Shown in pieces: positions 9,156-18,365 of a DNA stretch of 64,000 nt; the stretch's first letter is position 1, and each line of letters opens with the position of its first letter. Under the pieces are notes generated by a model that had not been told where the DNA came from, made no database searches, and was given only the letters and a program-made list of their open reading frames with translations. The DNA is from Chitinophagaceae bacterium. GTDB taxonomy: Bacteria > Bacteroidota > Bacteroidia > Chitinophagales > Chitinophagaceae. The stretch is from positions 124,001 to 188,000 of the forward strand of contig JADKAM010000002.1 in NCBI GenBank assembly GCA_016715365.1, in the 5' to 3' direction. Both the position numbers and the translations under genes were made by a program.

Positions 9156-10322
9156 ATGAAAAAAGTAACTTTGAAACTAACTGCCTTAGTTATGTTACTG
9201 GGAGGAACAATAACTGTATCTTATGCCCAGAACAAAATAAACGTTGTAACAACTGCTGTTCCGTTTTTACGTATTTCACCTGACACCCGCAGCAGCGGTA
9301 TGGGAGATGTAGGTATTGCAACTGCACCTGATGCTAACGCGGCTTTTGCTAACATAGCCAGAACTCCATTTGCCACAAGTAAAATAGGTATTGCTGTTAA
9401 CTATACACCATGGTTGAGAGATTTAGCAGTTAATGATGTTTTCTTAGCGTCATTGGCAGGATACTATAAAATAACAGATGGTCAGGCCATTTCTCTTGGA
9501 GTAAGGTATTTTAAATTAGGAAGTATTCAGTTTACTGATGCTCAGGGTGTAGAATTACAGAAATACAATCCTAATGAGTTTGCAGTTGATCTGGGCTATT
9601 CAAGGAAATTAGGTAAGAAAAACTCTTTGGGTCTTGCTATCAGGTATATCAATTCAGATTTAGCAAGGGGTACATTTAGCAATGTAAACTATAAAGCAGG
9701 TTCTTCAATTGCCGGTGATTTACATTTTTATCATCATGGAGCAAAAGAAAACGGCCAGGGTTTGAACTGGGGTTTAACTTTGAGCAACTTAGGTTCAAAA
9801 ATGTCTTATTCAAGCGATGCTACTCAAAAAGATTTTATACCTGCTAATCTTGGTTTAGGTTTGGCATATACAAAAGTATTTGATGAGTCTAACAAAATTA
9901 CATTCGCACTTGATTTAAACAAATTGCTTGTACCAACAGCTAAATTAGATTCATTGTCAAACACTGGTCAGAGAATACCAACTGATGCATCTTTGGCTAA
10001 ATATCGTGATCAGGGTGTTGCCAGCAGCTGGATTAAATCTTTTGGCGAAGGCGGAGGAATTAACAACGAAATTCAGGAAGTTAACATTGCTATAGGTGCT
10101 GAATACTGGTATAACAACCAATTTGGTTTCAGAGCAGGTTATTTCTACGAAAACCCAAACAAGGGTAACAGAAAATATTTTACAGTTGGAGCAGGTATTA
10201 AATATAGCGTTGCTGGTTTAAACTTCTCTTATATCTTCCCTACAGGAAGCGGAACAAGCCGTATTCCTTTATCTAATACTTATCGTTTTGGTTTAGTGTT
10301 TGAGATGGGTGGTAAAAAATAA
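9156..10322 (+). CDS. porV: T9SS outer-membrane protein PorV
   Basis: PorV (LptO/PG27) is an outer-membrane beta-barrel of the FadL-like class that shuttles T9SS cargo from the translocon to the PorU attachment complex. The 388-residue protein has a signal peptide ending VSYAQ, then TTAVPFLRISPDTRSSGMGDVGIATAPDANAAFANIART, the hallmark N-terminal block of the family. Alternating beta-strand sequence follows, ending in a C-terminal barrel strand (TYRFGLVFEMGGKK). The length matches PorV (380-400). It has its own promoter and terminator, so it appears monocistronic, with no adjacent porU. Its likely clients here are the proteins at 10914-13004 and 21015-29831. Confidence 0.93.
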   Translation: MKKVTLKLTALVMLLGGTITVSYAQNKINVVTTAVPFLRISPDTRSSGMGDVGIATAPDANAAFANIARTPFATSKIGIAVNYTPWLRDLAVNDVFLASLAGYYKITDGQAISLGVRYFKLGSIQFTDAQGVELQKYNPNEFAVDLGYSRKLGKKNSLGLAIRYINSDLARGTFSNVNYKAGSSIAGDLHFYHHGAKENGQGLNWGLTLSNLGSKMSYSSDATQKDFIPANLGLGLAYTKVFDESNKITFALDLNKLLVPTAKLDSLSNTGQRIPTDASLAKYRDQGVASSWIKSFGEGGGINNEIQEVNIAIGAEYWYNNQFGFRAGYFYENPNKGNRKYFTVGAGIKYSVAGLNFSYIFPTGSGTSRIPLSNTYRFGLVFEMGGKK

Positions 10323-10338
10323 TTGTAGTACTCTACAT

Positions 10339-10374
10339 AAAAAAGCGTTCCGGTTTACCGGAACGCTTTTTTGT
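10339..10374 (+). terminator. Terminator of porV
   Basis: AAAAAGCGTTCCGGT-TTA-CCGGAACGCTTTTTT: a near-perfect stem of about 14 bp with a T run, 18 nt past the porV stop. Confidence 0.92.
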
Positions 10375-10420
10375 ATTTAGAATCAATCAAAATACGGATA
10401 TTTACATAATAAATTAAACA

Positions 10421-10900
10421 ATGGCATATAGAATTGGTTCGGGTGTTGATTATCATCAATTAGTGACAGGAAGAGATTTGTGGATTGGAGGAGTGAAAAT
10501 ACCACACACTAAAGGCGCTTTGGGCCATAGTGATGCTGATGTTTTATTACACGCAATTTGCGATGCCATGCTGGGTGCATTGGCACTTGGTGATATTGGA
10601 TTTCATTTTCCTGATACAGATAATTCCTATAAAAATATTGATAGTAAAATTTTACTAAGCCGATCTACAGAATTGATAGAAGCAAGAGGTTATAAGGTAA
10701 TCAATATTGACAGTACGTTGTGCCTGGAAAACCCTAAGATAAAATCGTATGTACCTCAAATGCAGCAAACGATTGCAGCAATTGTGCATGTTACTTCAAA
10801 TGATGTTTCAATTAAAGCCACAACAACTGAAAAAATGGGTTTTATTGGTCGTGAAGAGGGTTTAAAAGCTTATGCAACAGTATTACTCAGCTTAAAATAA
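10421..10900 (+). CDS. ispF: 2-C-methyl-D-erythritol 2,4-cyclodiphosphate synthase
   Basis: Fifth enzyme of the MEP pathway: it cyclises CDP-ME 2-phosphate to MEcPP with loss of CMP, in the cytoplasm as a trimer. The 159 residues match the family length. The zinc ligands are in place: D10 and H12 in GVDYH and H44 in GHSDADVLLHAICDA. Also present are the GDIGFHFPDTD block and, at the C-terminus, SIKATTTEKMGFIGREEG. It starts just after the porV terminator and is followed after 13 nt by the secreted PKD protein on the same strand, which may be co-transcribed with it although unrelated in function. Confidence 0.96.
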   Translation: MAYRIGSGVDYHQLVTGRDLWIGGVKIPHTKGALGHSDADVLLHAICDAMLGALALGDIGFHFPDTDNSYKNIDSKILLSRSTELIEARGYKVINIDSTLCLENPKIKSYVPQMQQTIAAIVHVTSNDVSIKATTTEKMGFIGREEGLKAYATVLLSLK

Positions 10901-10913
10901 AATCAGACATTTT

Positions 10914-13004
10914 TTGAAAAGATATTTTTTCATATTCTCCTTTTTAATAAGTACGTTTTACTGTTTTGCACAAAAGCAGGCAAATATCTGGTATTTTGGT
11001 AACCGTGCCGGACTTGATTTTAACCAGATTCCACCTCAACCCTTAAATAATAGTAATTTAAATTCAGTTGAAGGAACCTCAAGTATTGCAGATAATAATG
11101 GGAAATTGCTTTTTTATACCAATGGTCTTGCAATAATGAACAGGAAGCATTTGTTAATGAAAAATGGCGGGGCTCTTGCAGGACACCCCAGTAGTACCAA
11201 TAATACTGTAATTGTTCCTTTGCCTGGAAATGACAGTATCTATTATGTATTTACAACAGGTGCTGCAAACGAGGCTAATCAGCAATTTCAATATAATATA
11301 GTTAACATGAAAGGGGATGGCGGACTTGGGGAAGTTGAGCCAGGTGGGATGAATGCAATAATTGAAGATAAGATATTTGAAAAACTGGCTGCAATCAAGC
11401 ACTGTAATAATAAAGACACATGGATAGTTGTTCATAAATGGAACAGCGATGAATATCATTCCTATCTGCTTACAGCGGCCGGTTTAAGCTTTTCTCCCGT
11501 AGTTAGTAATACAGGCCTTATTATCGGGGGATATGAACTTAATGAATTAGGTACATTAAAATTTTCGGCTAAGGGCTCAAAATTTGTTGCTGTTCATCCT
11601 TTGGAAAATGATGGTGTTGAATTAATGGACTTTGATAATACAACAGGGATCTTTTCAAATCCAATAGTCTTTCATCCCAATGTAACACCACTCTCATTGG
11701 GAGTATATGGCGCAGAGTTTTCTCCTGATGGACGATTGCTTTATGTAACTTCAAATGATTATGAAGCTCAAAAAGCAACCTTATATCAATTTGATATAAC
11801 CTCTCATAATGTAGCTGCTATCGAAGCTTCTAAGCAGATCATTCATCAGAACACCGATTTTTTGGCAGGCAATTTACAAATAGGCCCCGATTTGAAGATG
11901 TATATGGCTATGTTTAACGATACTTCAGTTTCAGTAATTGAAAACCCCAATACGTATGGAACAGGTTGTAATTTTGTATATAATAAAATTTATTTAGGAA
12001 CGCAAAGTAATACCCCTGTGCAATACGGCTTACCCACTTTCGTGCAAAGCTATTTTGATACTTCTTCAAATCCATATGATTTTACCCGTTTACCCGGAAA
12101 TTGTCTGGACAGGAATATAACATTCAAGATCAACAGGCTAAGCGGAATAGATTCTGTTAAGTGGAATTTTGGTGATTCACAGCAATCTCAGGCATTGCAG
12201 CCCACGCACATATACGCTACTCCGGGTTTTTATGATGTAAAACTAATTGTTTATAAAATAGATTGCTCTGGTTTAAATGATACCATTGTCCGTAAAATAT
12301 GGATTGCTGATTCAGATAAATTCTTAGGCGCTGATACATCCAGCTGCAGCGCATTTAACATGGAAATAGGTGTGGAGGAAATTTTTGGCGTAAACTATTT
12401 ATGGAACACAGGTTTAACCAGTAATAAAATTACCACTTCCGGTTTTGGAGATTATTGGCTGGAAATGGAACAAAATGGGTGTAAGATCAGAGATAGCATA
12501 AAAGTTAGCCAAATGCCTAAACCTACAGTTAGCCTGGGGCGGGATACAAATGTGTGTAAATCTAAACCTGTTATTTTAAAAACAGTAAGTGCAAATTACG
12601 ACAGCTATTTATGGAGCACCGGGGAAACAACTTCTTCAATTCAGGTTAATCAAATCGGCACTTACCATGTAACTATATCAAAAAATTTCTGCGAAGCCTC
12701 CGATACGATCCAGGTCTTAGTAGGAGATTGTGATGTTTATATCCCTTCAGCCTTTACTCCTAACAACGATAATTTAAATGAAACCTTTGGTGTGGTTGAT
12801 AATACTGCACTCCAGTATTTTTCTTTACAGATTTACAATAAATGGGGCCAATTGATCTTCAACAGCAATGATGTTACCAAAAAATGGGATGGTACCTTCA
12901 AAGGAAAAAATATGCCCAACGGAACATACGTTTGGATGTTAAATTATACAAACATCCGCGGAAGAAAATTCTATGAACAGGGCACCGTTATGCTGATCCG
13001 TTAA
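10914..13004 (+). CDS. Secreted PKD-domain protein with gliding-type (CHU_C) sorting domain
   Basis: Surface or secreted protein expected to leave the cell by the T9SS. Of 696 residues, the first 20 or so are a signal peptide (MKRYFFIFSFLISTFYCFAQ). A region with propeller-like segments follows (KFVAVHPLENDGVELMDFD, YGAEFSPDGRLLYVTSNDYE), then a PKD domain (VKWNFGDS....PTHIYATPGFYDVKL, about 395-455), repeats of the form YLWNTG..T..I and YLWSTGETTSSI, and a C-terminal gliding-motility-associated domain (YIPSAFTPNNDNLNETF ... YNKWGQLIF ... WDGTFKGKNMPNGTYVW, about 610-696). The start codon is TTG at 10914; no ATG gives the signal peptide. Function beyond adhesion or matrix binding is unknown. 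Confidence 0.88.
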   Translation: MKRYFFIFSFLISTFYCFAQKQANIWYFGNRAGLDFNQIPPQPLNNSNLNSVEGTSSIADNNGKLLFYTNGLAIMNRKHLLMKNGGALAGHPSSTNNTVIVPLPGNDSIYYVFTTGAANEANQQFQYNIVNMKGDGGLGEVEPGGMNAIIEDKIFEKLAAIKHCNNKDTWIVVHKWNSDEYHSYLLTAAGLSFSPVVSNTGLIIGGYELNELGTLKFSAKGSKFVAVHPLENDGVELMDFDNTTGIFSNPIVFHPNVTPLSLGVYGAEFSPDGRLLYVTSNDYEAQKATLYQFDITSHNVAAIEASKQIIHQNTDFLAGNLQIGPDLKMYMAMFNDTSVSVIENPNTYGTGCNFVYNKIYLGTQSNTPVQYGLPTFVQSYFDTSSNPYDFTRLPGNCLDRNITFKINRLSGIDSVKWNFGDSQQSQALQPTHIYATPGFYDVKLIVYKIDCSGLNDTIVRKIWIADSDKFLGADTSSCSAFNMEIGVEEIFGVNYLWNTGLTSNKITTSGFGDYWLEMEQNGCKIRDSIKVSQMPKPTVSLGRDTNVCKSKPVILKTVSANYDSYLWSTGETTSSIQVNQIGTYHVTISKNFCEASDTIQVLVGDCDVYIPSAFTPNNDNLNETFGVVDNTALQYFSLQIYNKWGQLIFNSNDVTKKWDGTFKGKNMPNGTYVWMLNYTNIRGRKFYEQGTVMLIR

Positions 13005-13050
13005 ATTATTTCATTAACAACTACAGTTGCAGATTTTACTTTTACATCGC

Positions 13051-13058
13051 TAACTTTG
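13051..13058 (+). promoter_or_regulatory. -7 promoter element of dut, flush with the start codon
   Basis: TAACTTTG, an exact TAnnTTTG match, ends 5 nt before the dut ATG at 13064. A TTG lies 21 nt upstream (13027-13029). Transcription would start at or next to the ATG. Confidence 0.55.
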
Positions 13059-13063
13059 CCGGT

Positions 13064-13507
13064 ATGCACACAGTAAAGGTTTATATAGTAAACAGGTCTT
13101 CAAATCCATTGCCGGCATATGCAACTGCCGGCTCTGCTGGAATGGATCTAAGAGCTAATCTTTTAGAACCATTAACATTACAACCCTTTGAACGAACGCT
13201 TATACCTACCGGCCTGTTTATAGAACTGCCAAACGGATATGAAGCCCAGATACGTCCCAGAAGCGGCATGGCACTTAAACAAGGTATAACCTGTTTAAAT
13301 TCTCCCGGTACAGTTGATTCCGATTACAGGGGAGAACTAAAAATAATTTTAATTAATTTAAGTAATACTGAGCAGGTAATAAACCATGGAGACAGAATTG
13401 CCCAAATGATCATTGCTAAAACCGAAAGGGCCGAATTAATGCCGGTGCAGCAATTGAACGATTCGCAGCGGGGAGATGGAGGTTTTGGCCATACAGGCAT
13501 TGAATAA
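13064..13507 (+). CDS. dut: Deoxyuridine 5'-triphosphate nucleotidohydrolase (dUTPase)
   Basis: Trimeric cytoplasmic enzyme hydrolysing dUTP to dUMP and pyrophosphate, which keeps uracil out of DNA and feeds dTMP synthesis. All five motifs are seen in 147 residues: AGSAGMDLRA, PRSGMALKQGI, NSPGTVDSDYRGELKI (catalytic Asp), GDRIAQMII and the C-terminal RGDGGFGHTG arginine arm. It opens a plus-strand run dut - DUF4292 lipoprotein - EnvC-like factor, a gene order I recall as frequent in this phylum. Confidence 0.97.
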   Translation: MHTVKVYIVNRSSNPLPAYATAGSAGMDLRANLLEPLTLQPFERTLIPTGLFIELPNGYEAQIRPRSGMALKQGITCLNSPGTVDSDYRGELKIILINLSNTEQVINHGDRIAQMIIAKTERAELMPVQQLNDSQRGDGGFGHTGIE

Positions 13508-13526
13508 ATTATCAACACAAAAACCA

Positions 13527-14348
13527 ATGAAATACTTAAGTACGCTCTTTGTTTTATTTATACTGATATGCTTAAGCTACAGTTGTAAAACTGTAAAACA
13601 AATCAATAAAGCTATTGCTCCTAAAGATACTTCGGCCGTTGTTATCATTGACCAGTCTAAAGCAGATTCGATTTTGATGATAAAGAACACCATAGACAAC
13701 CTTAACCGTAATTATATAGACTTTAAAACTTTTAATGCAAAAATAAAAGTAGATTACGAAGACAATAAAGGAAAACAACCCGATGTAACAGCCATTGTTA
13801 GAATTATAAAAGACAGCGCTATCTGGATATCATTGACAGCTTCATTTTTGAATGTAGAAATATACAGGGTATTGATAACAAAGGACAGCGTGATATTGCT
13901 GAATAAACGGGATAAGGAAGTTCAATACCGTTCTCTTGATTATTTACAGGAAGTTACCCAGATACCATTTGATTATAAAACACTGCAGGATCTGCTGATT
14001 GGAAACCCGGTTTTTATTGACAGCAATATTGTTTATTATAAAAAAACAGATGATCAAATCCTGTTTTCAATGGTAGGCCTGTATTTTAAAAATCTGCTCA
14101 CACTCTCATCGGGCAATTATTTTTTAACCCACAGCAAATTAGATGATGTAGACATTGCCAGGAGCCGAACCGCTGATTTAACTTATGCTGATTACGAGAA
14201 TAAATCAGGCTTTAATTTCTCTACCTACAGGGAAATAACCGTATCAGAAAAAAACAGGCTCGACATCAGGATGAATTATAAGCAGTATGAGTTTAACAAA
14301 GAATTGTCAGTTTCTTTCAACGTACCCAAAAATTATATTCCGAAGTAA
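13527..14348 (+). CDS. DUF4292-type lipoprotein
   Basis: A 273-residue lipoprotein. The in-frame ATG at 13527 gives a good lipoprotein signal (MKYLSTLFVLFILICLSYSC, Cys20); the upstream extension to 13476 overlaps dut and is rejected. The mature part (FNAKIKVDYEDNKGKQPDVTAIVRIIKDSAIWISLTA ... FLNVEIYRVLITKDSVILLNKRDKEV ... LLIGNPVF) fits DUF4292, a Bacteroidota family whose fold resembles lipoprotein carriers of the LolA/LolB type. It probably faces the periplasm and may help outer-membrane biogenesis, but that is inference from family resemblance. It sits 19 nt after dut and 81 nt before the EnvC-like gene. Confidence 0.82.
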   Translation: MKYLSTLFVLFILICLSYSCKTVKQINKAIAPKDTSAVVIIDQSKADSILMIKNTIDNLNRNYIDFKTFNAKIKVDYEDNKGKQPDVTAIVRIIKDSAIWISLTASFLNVEIYRVLITKDSVILLNKRDKEVQYRSLDYLQEVTQIPFDYKTLQDLLIGNPVFIDSNIVYYKKTDDQILFSMVGLYFKNLLTLSSGNYFLTHSKLDDVDIARSRTADLTYADYENKSGFNFSTYREITVSEKNRLDIRMNYKQYEFNKELSVSFNVPKNYIPK

Positions 14349-14429
14349 GCGTTATTTTTAATGGTGTATTACTTTGTCTGAAAGTAAGTGATTAATTCAT
14401 TTTTTTTTCGAGTAAATAAAATTATAAAC

Positions 14430-15731
14430 ATGATCAGATCCATTTTTAGCGTAGCCCTTTTCTTATTTTTCAGTTTAACTGTGCAGGCACAGGATACCCG
14501 TGAAGAATTGGAAAAACAGCGGGCTGCATTAAAAAAGGAAATGGAGCAAACCCAGAAATTGCTGAACAGCAATAAGGCTAAAACCAAGGAAAGCCTCGTG
14601 AAATGGAAGCTGATTAACGATAAGCTGAACCTGCAGAACAGGCTTATAGAAAATATCAGTAAAGACATCAATTTACTGGATAATACCATCAGCACCAACC
14701 AGCGGGAAATTAACCGCTACAATAAACTGCTAGACACTTTAAAAGAAGAGTATGCCAAGAGTATGGTATATGCTTATAAGAACAGGAACAATTACGATTT
14801 TTTAAGTTTTATTTTTTCTGCTGCCAGTTTTAATGATGCCATTAAGCGTGTTGCCTATTTAAAATACTACAGAGATTATCGTGAAAAGCAAGGAGAAAAT
14901 ATATTACGCACACAGGAATTGCGCAGGCAAAAACTAAATGAACTGGGCAGTATCAAGGAAAAAAAGAGTGAAGTTTTACAGATAAAAGACAAGGAAGCTG
15001 CTGCATTGGAAACACAAAAGCAGGAGAAAGATAAAATTGTAAATGACCTTAAAAAAGAAGGGAAAGAATTAAATAACCAGCTCACAGCATATAAAAAGCA
15101 AAACGCAAAAGTAGAAAAAGCCATTGCTGCAGCTATTAAAAAAGCAAGAGATGATGCAAGTAAAGCGGCAATGAAAAAAGCAAAAGAAGATGCAGCAGCA
15201 AACCTGGCTGCTTCAAAAAATAATACTGCTCCAAAAACAAATCCCGAAAAAACAACACCGGCAATAAAAAAGATTGAGCCTGAAAAATCGCCCGATATTC
15301 TGCTGAACGCAGGCAATATTGCATTGAACGAAAGTTTTAAAAAGAACAGGGGGTTGTTGCCATGGCCTGTTGACAAAGGCATACCTATTTTGCATTATGG
15401 GCGAAACCGATTGCCCAGTGGCAGAGATATTGATGTTACCGGTGTAACCATTTCAACAGATATAGGAAGTAATGTAAAGTCTGTTTTTGATGGTGTGGTC
15501 TCCAGCATTGTATTTATAGAAGATATGCAGGTGATAATCATCCAGCATGGCGAGTATTTCAGTACCTATAGTAATTTAGGAAGTGTTTCTGTAAAAACCG
15601 GGCAAAACGTAAAAACCGGCCAGGTTATCGGAAAGGCTGCAGCCAACCTGGATGGTAACGGTTCAATTGATATGTATATTAATGATGCAAAGGGTAATGA
15701 TATCGACCCGGAAAAGTGGCTAAAAAGATAA
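14430..15731 (+). CDS. EnvC-like murein hydrolase activator (degenerate M23 domain)
   Basis: Periplasmic coiled-coil protein of the EnvC/LytM-factor type, thought to activate cell-wall amidases at division. I take the ATG at 14430 (433 aa), which gives a signal peptide MIRSIFSVALFLFFSLTVQAQ; the GTG at 14388 would add 14 unlikely residues. Long Lys/Glu/Ala coiled coils cover about 22-255, then a Lys/Pro/Thr linker and a C-terminal M23 domain. The M23 metal ligands look lost: the HxxxD site reads SGRDIDV and the HxH site reads TYSNL, with no final HFE-type motif. That argues for a non-catalytic activator. It ends base-to-base against the convergent bshA stop. Confidence 0.85.
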   Translation: MIRSIFSVALFLFFSLTVQAQDTREELEKQRAALKKEMEQTQKLLNSNKAKTKESLVKWKLINDKLNLQNRLIENISKDINLLDNTISTNQREINRYNKLLDTLKEEYAKSMVYAYKNRNNYDFLSFIFSAASFNDAIKRVAYLKYYRDYREKQGENILRTQELRRQKLNELGSIKEKKSEVLQIKDKEAAALETQKQEKDKIVNDLKKEGKELNNQLTAYKKQNAKVEKAIAAAIKKARDDASKAAMKKAKEDAAANLAASKNNTAPKTNPEKTTPAIKKIEPEKSPDILLNAGNIALNESFKKNRGLLPWPVDKGIPILHYGRNRLPSGRDIDVTGVTISTDIGSNVKSVFDGVVSSIVFIEDMQVIIIQHGEYFSTYSNLGSVSVKTGQNVKTGQVIGKAAANLDGNGSIDMYINDAKGNDIDPEKWLKR

Positions 15732-16850
15732 TCAGATCACTCTTTGATAAAGTGCTTCATAAAGTGGTACAATATTTTCAATATCGAATTTTTTTGCCTG
15801 GATCAATGCATTGGTTTTAAATTGTTGCAGTGTTTCTTCATCTTTTAAAATGTACAATGCATTTTTACTCATATCTTCCACATCACCTACATCGCTCATA
15901 AAGCCGCAAAAGCCGTTTATATTTATTTCGGGTAAACCTCCTGCATTGGTAGATATTACAGGCACTTTGGCTGCCATCGCTTCCAAAGCAGCCAATCCAA
16001 AGCTTTCATATTCACTGGTTAATAAAAATAAATCGGCAATAGGTAAAATATCCTCCATCTGTTCCTGCTTGCCTAAAAATTTAATATTGTCGTGCGATTC
16101 GCATTCCCTGGCCTTTGCTTCAATATGCGATCTTTCGGGTCCATCGCCCAGTAACAATAAGGTAGCCGGCATTTTTTCCTGAATCAGTAAAAAAGTGGCA
16201 ACCACATCTTCAACCCGCTTTACTTTTCTGAAATTGGAAGCATGTACAATAATTTTTTCGCCTTTGGGCGAAATGAGTTTCCTGAAAGCATCAACCGGAC
16301 GTTTATGAAAACGTTGTACATCAACAAAATTATGGATCACTTCAATTTCCTTGTCTATTTTAAAATTCTTAAAAGTCTCTTCTTTCAGGTTCTCGGAAAC
16401 TGCAGTTAGTATGTCACTTTCATTCATCGAAAAAGTTACAACCGGGCTGTAAGTTTTGTCTTTACCAACCAGCGTAATATCTGTACCGTGTAATGTAGTT
16501 ATAACCGGAATTTTAATTCCTTGTTTGGCAAGTATTTGTTTTGCCATATAAGCGGCTGCTGCATGGGGAATGGCATAATGAACATGCAATAGTTCAACAT
16601 TATTATTCAGGATAACATCTACCATAGTACTGGCCAACGCAGTTTCATAAGGAGGGTAATCAAAAAGCGGGTAAGTTGGAACCCTTACTTCATGATAAAA
16701 TATATTGGTATGAAAACCGCTCAGCCGAACGGGCTGCTGGTAGGTTATAAAATGTATATTATGCCCCTTATCTGCCAGTGCTTTACCCAGTTCTGTTGCC
16801 AACACTCCGCTACCACCAAAAGTAGGGTAACATACAATACCTATATTCAT
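15732..16850 (-). CDS. bshA: N-acetyl-alpha-D-glucosaminyl L-malate synthase
   Basis: GT4-family glycosyltransferase making GlcNAc-malate from UDP-GlcNAc and L-malate, the first step of bacillithiol synthesis. The 372-residue protein begins MNIGIVCYPTFGGSGVLATELG, the typical BshA N-terminus (GGSG nucleotide loop). It continues with THYQQPVRL-like ITYQQPVRLSGF, HVHYAIPHA, TTLHGTDITLVG, LLGDGPER and the E-rich sugar-nucleotide site YESFGLAALEAMAAKVPVI. Length and motifs separate it from generic GT4 enzymes. No bshB or bshC is next to it. It implies that the cell uses bacillithiol as its low-molecular-weight thiol. Confidence 0.94.
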   Translation of the reverse strand: MNIGIVCYPTFGGSGVLATELGKALADKGHNIHFITYQQPVRLSGFHTNIFYHEVRVPTYPLFDYPPYETALASTMVDVILNNNVELLHVHYAIPHAAAAYMAKQILAKQGIKIPVITTLHGTDITLVGKDKTYSPVVTFSMNESDILTAVSENLKEETFKNFKIDKEIEVIHNFVDVQRFHKRPVDAFRKLISPKGEKIIVHASNFRKVKRVEDVVATFLLIQEKMPATLLLLGDGPERSHIEAKARECESHDNIKFLGKQEQMEDILPIADLFLLTSEYESFGLAALEAMAAKVPVISTNAGGLPEININGFCGFMSDVGDVEDMSKNALYILKDEETLQQFKTNALIQAKKFDIENIVPLYEALYQRVI

Positions 16851-16939
16851 AAGAAGCCGTTTTAATGAAATTCTGTAAGGTGCAATTTACCGAAATATTA
16901 TTCACATTAGTTTCCATTCATGTATTGGGTTTTTATCAG

Positions 16940-16947
16940 TAAGTTTG
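16940..16947 (+). promoter_or_regulatory. -7 promoter element upstream of the M28 peptidase gene
   Basis: TAAGTTTG, an exact TAnnTTTG match, 15 nt before the ATG at 16963. No convincing -33 box. Confidence 0.45.
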
Positions 16948-16962
16948 TTCAAAACCCGGTAA

Positions 16963-18348
16963 ATGATTAAAAGAACAATATCTGCAATCCTGTTTTCAGC
17001 CTTTGCTTTTTTTTCAGGCTTTGCACAATCTGATGATTCGTTGATGATAAAGAAGATAGCAGATGAAATTTTATTGAATGGAAAGGCTTCAGAAAACTTA
17101 TATACTTTATGTAAATCTGTAGGCACGCGGCTGAGCGGAAGTGCCGGTATGTATAAAGCCGAGGCATGGGGATTAAAAGTATTGCTGGAGGCTGGTGCAG
17201 AAAAAGCATATTTACAGCAATGTATGGTACCACATTGGGTAAGAGGAAAAAAAGAATATGCCGGTTACCAGACAAAAAAGCGAAGTTCGGATCCGGAATT
17301 TGATGTACTTGCAATTGGGAATTCGGTTGGTACAGGAGAAAAGGGGGTTTTAGCACAGGTGATAGAAGTTAAAAATTTTGCTGAACTGAATCAGCGGAAA
17401 GAGGAGGTAAAAGGTAAAATTGTTTTTTACAATTATCCTTTTAATAAAACCCTGCTCAGAGGTGCTTATGGGGATGCTGTAAGATACCGCAGCAATGGTG
17501 CTTCTATGGCAGCTAAATATGGAGCTTTGGCTGTTATTGTCCGTTCTGTAACGGCTGCCTATGATGATAATCCACATACCGGCGCATTAAGGTACAATGA
17601 TTCATTTCCTAAAATTCCGGCTCTGGCCATTAGTACCAAAGGTGCAGAAAAACTGAGTGGCTTCATTAAAGGAATATATAAAGAAGAAAATCTTTTTATC
17701 AGATCTAATTGCGAAATGCTGCCGGATACTATTGGACACAATGTGATTGGAGAAATTAAAGGCACCGAATTTCCGGATGAAATAATCACCATTGGCGGGC
17801 ATCTTGACAGCTGGGACCAGGGAGAAGGAGCCAGTGATGATGGAACCGGGCTTGTACAAAGCATTGAGATTTTAAGAACATTCAAAGCGATTGGATATAA
17901 ACCCAAACGAACCATCAGAATTGTTTTATTTGCCAATGAGGAAAACGGCCTGCGTGGCGGCACCAAATATGCCGAAGAAGCAAAACTGAAAAATGAAAAG
18001 CACATAATGGCGATGGAAAGTGATGGAGGTGCGGAATATCCCAGGGGCTTTGGTTGTGGAATGACCAAAGAACAGTTTGCAAAAGTTCAGGGATGGACAA
18101 AATTCTTTGAGCCATTTGATGCAAACAGATTTACCTTTAGTGAAGGTGGAGGAGGTGGTGCAGATATAGGTCCATTGCAAACAACTTTTAAGACTGCACA
18201 ATTTGGTTTAAGTACAACCGGGCAAAGATATTTTGATGTGCACCATTCGGCTATAGATGTTTTTGAAAAAGTAAATACACAGGAATTGAATTTGTGTGCA
18301 GTTGTAATGGCCAGTATGGTTTACCTGGTTGATAAATACGGGTTATAA
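16963..18348 (+). CDS. Secreted M28-family metallopeptidase
   Basis: Zinc exopeptidase (aminopeptidase or carboxypeptidase Q-like) exported by the general pathway. Of 461 residues, 1-21 form a signal peptide (FAFFSGFAQ). A protease-associated-like insert follows (about 115-215, VKGKIVFYNYPF). The M28 catalytic part has GGHLDSWDQGEGASDDGTG (zinc His and bridging Asp), FANEENGLRGGTKYAEE (catalytic Glu pair), an MAMESDGG block (zinc Asp) and a C-terminal VHHSAIDVFEKV (zinc His). All ligands appear intact, so it should be active on peptides in the periplasm or outside. It is transcribed alone, divergent from bshA. Confidence 0.92.
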   Translation: MIKRTISAILFSAFAFFSGFAQSDDSLMIKKIADEILLNGKASENLYTLCKSVGTRLSGSAGMYKAEAWGLKVLLEAGAEKAYLQQCMVPHWVRGKKEYAGYQTKKRSSDPEFDVLAIGNSVGTGEKGVLAQVIEVKNFAELNQRKEEVKGKIVFYNYPFNKTLLRGAYGDAVRYRSNGASMAAKYGALAVIVRSVTAAYDDNPHTGALRYNDSFPKIPALAISTKGAEKLSGFIKGIYKEENLFIRSNCEMLPDTIGHNVIGEIKGTEFPDEIITIGGHLDSWDQGEGASDDGTGLVQSIEILRTFKAIGYKPKRTIRIVLFANEENGLRGGTKYAEEAKLKNEKHIMAMESDGGAEYPRGFGCGMTKEQFAKVQGWTKFFEPFDANRFTFSEGGGGGADIGPLQTTFKTAQFGLSTTGQRYFDVHHSAIDVFEKVNTQELNLCAVVMASMVYLVDKYGL

Positions 18349-18365
18349 TTTTTAAAAATATTTTT

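Noticed and set aside
9156..10322. porV as a FadL-type fatty-acid transporter
   Set aside because: The N-terminal PFLRISPDTRSSGMGDVGIA block and length are specific to PorV.
14876..15382. 168-codon minus-strand frame within the EnvC-like gene
   Set aside because: It is the Phe/Ser-rich complement of Lys/Glu/Ala coiled-coil coding, with no domain of its own.
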